Positions 4,018 to 5,783 of a DNA stretch of 5,783 nucleotides are shown here, piece by piece. Below the pieces are notes generated by a model that saw only the letters and a list, made by a program, of their open reading frames with translations, had not been told where the DNA came from and did not search any database. The translations under genes were made by a program, and so were the position numbers. The stretch is from Deltaproteobacteria bacterium. GTDB taxonomy: Bacteria > Desulfobacterota > Desulfarculia > Adiutricales > Adiutricaceae. Where the stretch lies: NCBI GenBank assembly GCA_031269135.1, contig JAISZP010000295.1:1-5783 (forward strand), written 5' to 3'. How positions within the stretch are numbered: position 1 is the first letter of the stretch; each line of letters begins with the position of its first letter.

Positions 4018-5783
4018 TTGAACAGCTCATCTCTTGAAAAAGGAGATGCCTTAAGCCGGATAAGTTCTCCGCGATACCGAGGCTTATACCTGGCCCTTGC
4101 CCAGGTGACTCTCCCGGCTGCTTGGCCGGGTTCGATTTATTTGGGAAGCGAGTCTGATCTTGATTCCATATACCCCGAAGAACTTTCAGAGGCCTTAGTC
4201 GATAGGGAAAACTTGCTCGATGCCCTTAGTCGTCTTCCTTCAAAGGGGAAAAGGACTCTTAGTCAAGAAGTCGTCAAACAAAGAGCGATGTTTGACAACG
4301 AGCTTGCCAGGCTTGATCGGAGACTTTTGATTCATAACCGCCGGGTCAGGGGAGCGCATTTATCGTTGGCTGAAAGGCTGGGCGGAGGCTGGCCCGATTA
4401 TTTGCGCTCGCTTTTAGCCGTTGTGCATAATCTGGAAGTTCAGGCTAGAGACTTAGGTTCGTTTTTGAATGAGATTCCGGAAGCTGCAGGTCCCGCAATA
4501 GACGAGCTGAATTCGGAGTTGGAAACCCGCCTAAATTCCATTAAGACCTGCGCTGAGACGCTAAAAAATCGCGATGCCTCTTTAGACGTCGAAATTTCGA
4601 CTTTCTCCCAGAAACTGGGCAAAAGAAGACTCAAAGAAGTCGCTTCCGAGACCTTGAACATCTTAGCCGACCTAAGGACGCATGCTCTGGCGGCTTTACT
4701 CGAAGCCGAAGCCTCTGTTTTGCAGTGGCGCTCTCTGGAAAAGGCTCCAATCGAGGCCCCAAAGCTTACGGATGTGCCGCTGCCGCCGACGCCTAGAGTG
4801 AGCGCGGTCGTAAAAAGCGTTGTAATAAAAACGCCTAACCCTCGTTTTTCCGTTCTCAGAATTCTTTTAGCCGTAAGTTTGGGATTGGTGGCGGCTCTTG
4901 CAGTCTATAGCCTCTTTGGAACAAAAGCGGACAAGAAATTCATCCATATCTACAATGGACTCGCCAATAGCGTGACCGTGACCGTAACCGTAAATTCATC
5001 GACCAAAGATTCATCAACAATAGACTCGTCGACCATAGATTCATCAACCAAAGATTCATCGACCACAGACTCGTCAAGCACAGACTCATCGGCCATAGAT
5101 TCATCGGATTACGTCGTCCTAAGCTCGGAGAGCAAAAAGATAGAATTTCCCAGCGGCTCCTTCACCATCTCATCCAAGACCCCTCAGTCGCAAATTGAGA
5201 CGATTGCGCAGTTTCCTGATTTCACCGCCGATCAAAGCTTGGTCTATAACATCGCCGGCGCCGCGCCGCTGGTGGAGTGGGACGCTTACTACGAGCCAAG
5301 AGAAAATACGCGCCAGACCAATGAAAAGCTTTTAGGCGCTCCGATTCTAGTGGTGACTGACGCCGATTTCGTCTTAGTTCCTCCTCCCGCGACGATTAAA
5401 ACCGCCGCCGACGAGCGCGTTAAACTGGTTCTGTCGGCCCTTTCAGGCGTGCATCCGGACAGAATGCTGGCGGTTTTGCCGCAAGACTCGGCGTCTCTGA
5501 TTTCGGCGTCTTTGATTAAAGCCCAGGCCCGCTATAATTCGCCGCAAGCGACTTGGACGCCTCTGTGGCTGGCTCTTTTAGTTCAAAGAGGACTCGATGA
5601 CGCGGGCACAATTTTGAAAGAACGGTTAAAAGACTTTCCTGACGATATACAGACCAACGAACTTATCTACCGAGTTTCGAGTCCGACGGAAAAAGCGCGA
5701 TTTTGCCTGCAAATGAATAGTCTGCCTGCGGAGAAAAACGGCGATCTTGATTGGCTTTATCTTAAAAGCTTGTGCCTGGAAGG
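4018..5783 (+). CDS. Single-pass membrane protein with extracytoplasmic domain (partial, runs off window)
   Basis: The frame is open for 588 codons to the window edge, so the C-terminus is missing. I do not recognise a named family. Residues 1-280 lack a signal peptide and are mostly charged and probably helical, with heptad-like stretches around 55-100 and 130-240 (such as NELARLDRRLL and EVASETLNILADLRTHALAALLEAE). A Pro/Val-rich linker (about 245-275) leads to a transmembrane segment at 282-300 (ILLAVSLGLVAALAVYSLF). The Arg/Lys before it suggest an inside N-terminus. Outside, residues 308-326 (IYNGLANSV plus alternating VT) look like beta strands, a Ser/Thr/Asp pentapeptide array follows (327-364), then more strand-like sequence up to VYNIAGAAPLVEW (409-421). 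From about 440 it is helical, reminiscent of TPR/Sel1-type repeats (LKERLKDFPDDIQTNELIYRV) but not clearly so. Start: TTG with GAGG; the first in-frame ATG (4288, residue 91) would drop well-behaved coding sequence. A role in envelope protein assembly or signalling is possible but unproven. Confidence 0.85.
   Translation, partial: MNSSSLEKGDALSRISSPRYRGLYLALAQVTLPAAWPGSIYLGSESDLDSIYPEELSEALVDRENLLDALSRLPSKGKRTLSQEVVKQRAMFDNELARLDRRLLIHNRRVRGAHLSLAERLGGGWPDYLRSLLAVVHNLEVQARDLGSFLNEIPEAAGPAIDELNSELETRLNSIKTCAETLKNRDASLDVEISTFSQKLGKRRLKEVASETLNILADLRTHALAALLEAEASVLQWRSLEKAPIEAPKLTDVPLPPTPRVSAVVKSVVIKTPNPRFSVLRILLAVSLGLVAALAVYSLFGTKADKKFIHIYNGLANSVTVTVTVNSSTKDSSTIDSSTIDSSTKDSSTTDSSSTDSSAIDSSDYVVLSSESKKIEFPSGSFTISSKTPQSQIETIAQFPDFTADQSLVYNIAGAAPLVEWDAYYEPRENTRQTNEKLLGAPILVVTDADFVLVPPPATIKTAADERVKLVLSALSGVHPDRMLAVLPQDSASLISASLIKAQARYNSPQATWTPLWLALLVQRGLDDAGTILKERLKDFPDDIQTNELIYRVSSPTEKARFCLQMNSLPAEKNGDLDWLYLKSLCLE
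4993..5112 (+). repeat. In-frame 15-bp array encoding Ser/Thr/Asp pentapeptides
   Basis: Eight 15-bp units start at 4993, 5008, 5023, 5038, 5053, 5068, 5083 and 5098, with consensus GAYTCRTCRACCAWA. They encode repeats of the type DSSTK, DSSTI, DSSTT, DSSST and DSSAI within the membrane protein. Most differences between units are third-position or conservative changes (TCA/TCG, GAT/GAC), so the array has drifted while staying in frame and rich in Ser, Thr and Asp. It follows an alternating Val-Thr stretch (GTG ACC GTG ACC GTA ACC GTA) and ends before DYVVLSSES. The product is probably a flexible hydrophilic loop on the extracytoplasmic side. Confidence 0.92.

Noticed and set aside
4440..4661. 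Reverse-strand open frame of 73 codons
   Set aside because: It lies wholly inside the long forward gene, has no supporting start signal, and reads as a shadow of it.

Overview
The window looks like chromosomal DNA from a Gram-negative bacterium of intermediate GC content. The grounds are the two housekeeping enzymes, a single-pass membrane protein with a large exported C-terminal part, and a consensus-like sigma-70 promoter. The PfkB kinase has the N-terminal style (SGSLAYDR, FSDHI, LNVCF) I associate with proteobacterial adenosine-kinase-like proteins. A deltaproteobacterial (Desulfobacterota) source is my best guess, held loosely because there is no rRNA or other marker.

Layout: bases 1-62 are unassigned edge sequence. 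Bases 63-282 are an AT-rich minisatellite of about 17-bp units. It is followed by a PfkB-family sugar/nucleoside kinase (349-1308), a 66-base gap with a stem-loop, and a complete M17 leucyl aminopeptidase (1375-2859). These two genes lie in the same direction and may be cotranscribed. Next come about 1.16 kb with no convincing protein gene (2860-4017), filled with four separate short tandem-repeat arrays with periods of 14, 18, 28 and 15 bp, plus a good sigma-70-like promoter (3496-3524). The last feature is a long reading frame beginning at a TTG codon (4018) and still open at the window edge. It encodes a helical cytoplasmic N-terminus, one membrane span and a large extracytoplasmic region. 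That region carries an in-frame array of eight 15-bp units encoding a Ser/Thr/Asp pentapeptide repeat.

How it fits together: the kinase and the aminopeptidase are ordinary metabolic genes (phosphorylation of a sugar or nucleoside; peptide turnover) with intact active sites, and nothing visible links their functions. The membrane protein is of unknown function and appears to have its own promoter and long 5' leader. The most distinctive property of the window is the density of short-period arrays: five unrelated-looking families between genes or inside a gene within 5.8 kb. Several have units able to form RNA stem-loops, and one sits inside an otherwise normal-looking protein domain. No mobile element, CRISPR array, defence system or RNA gene was recognised.
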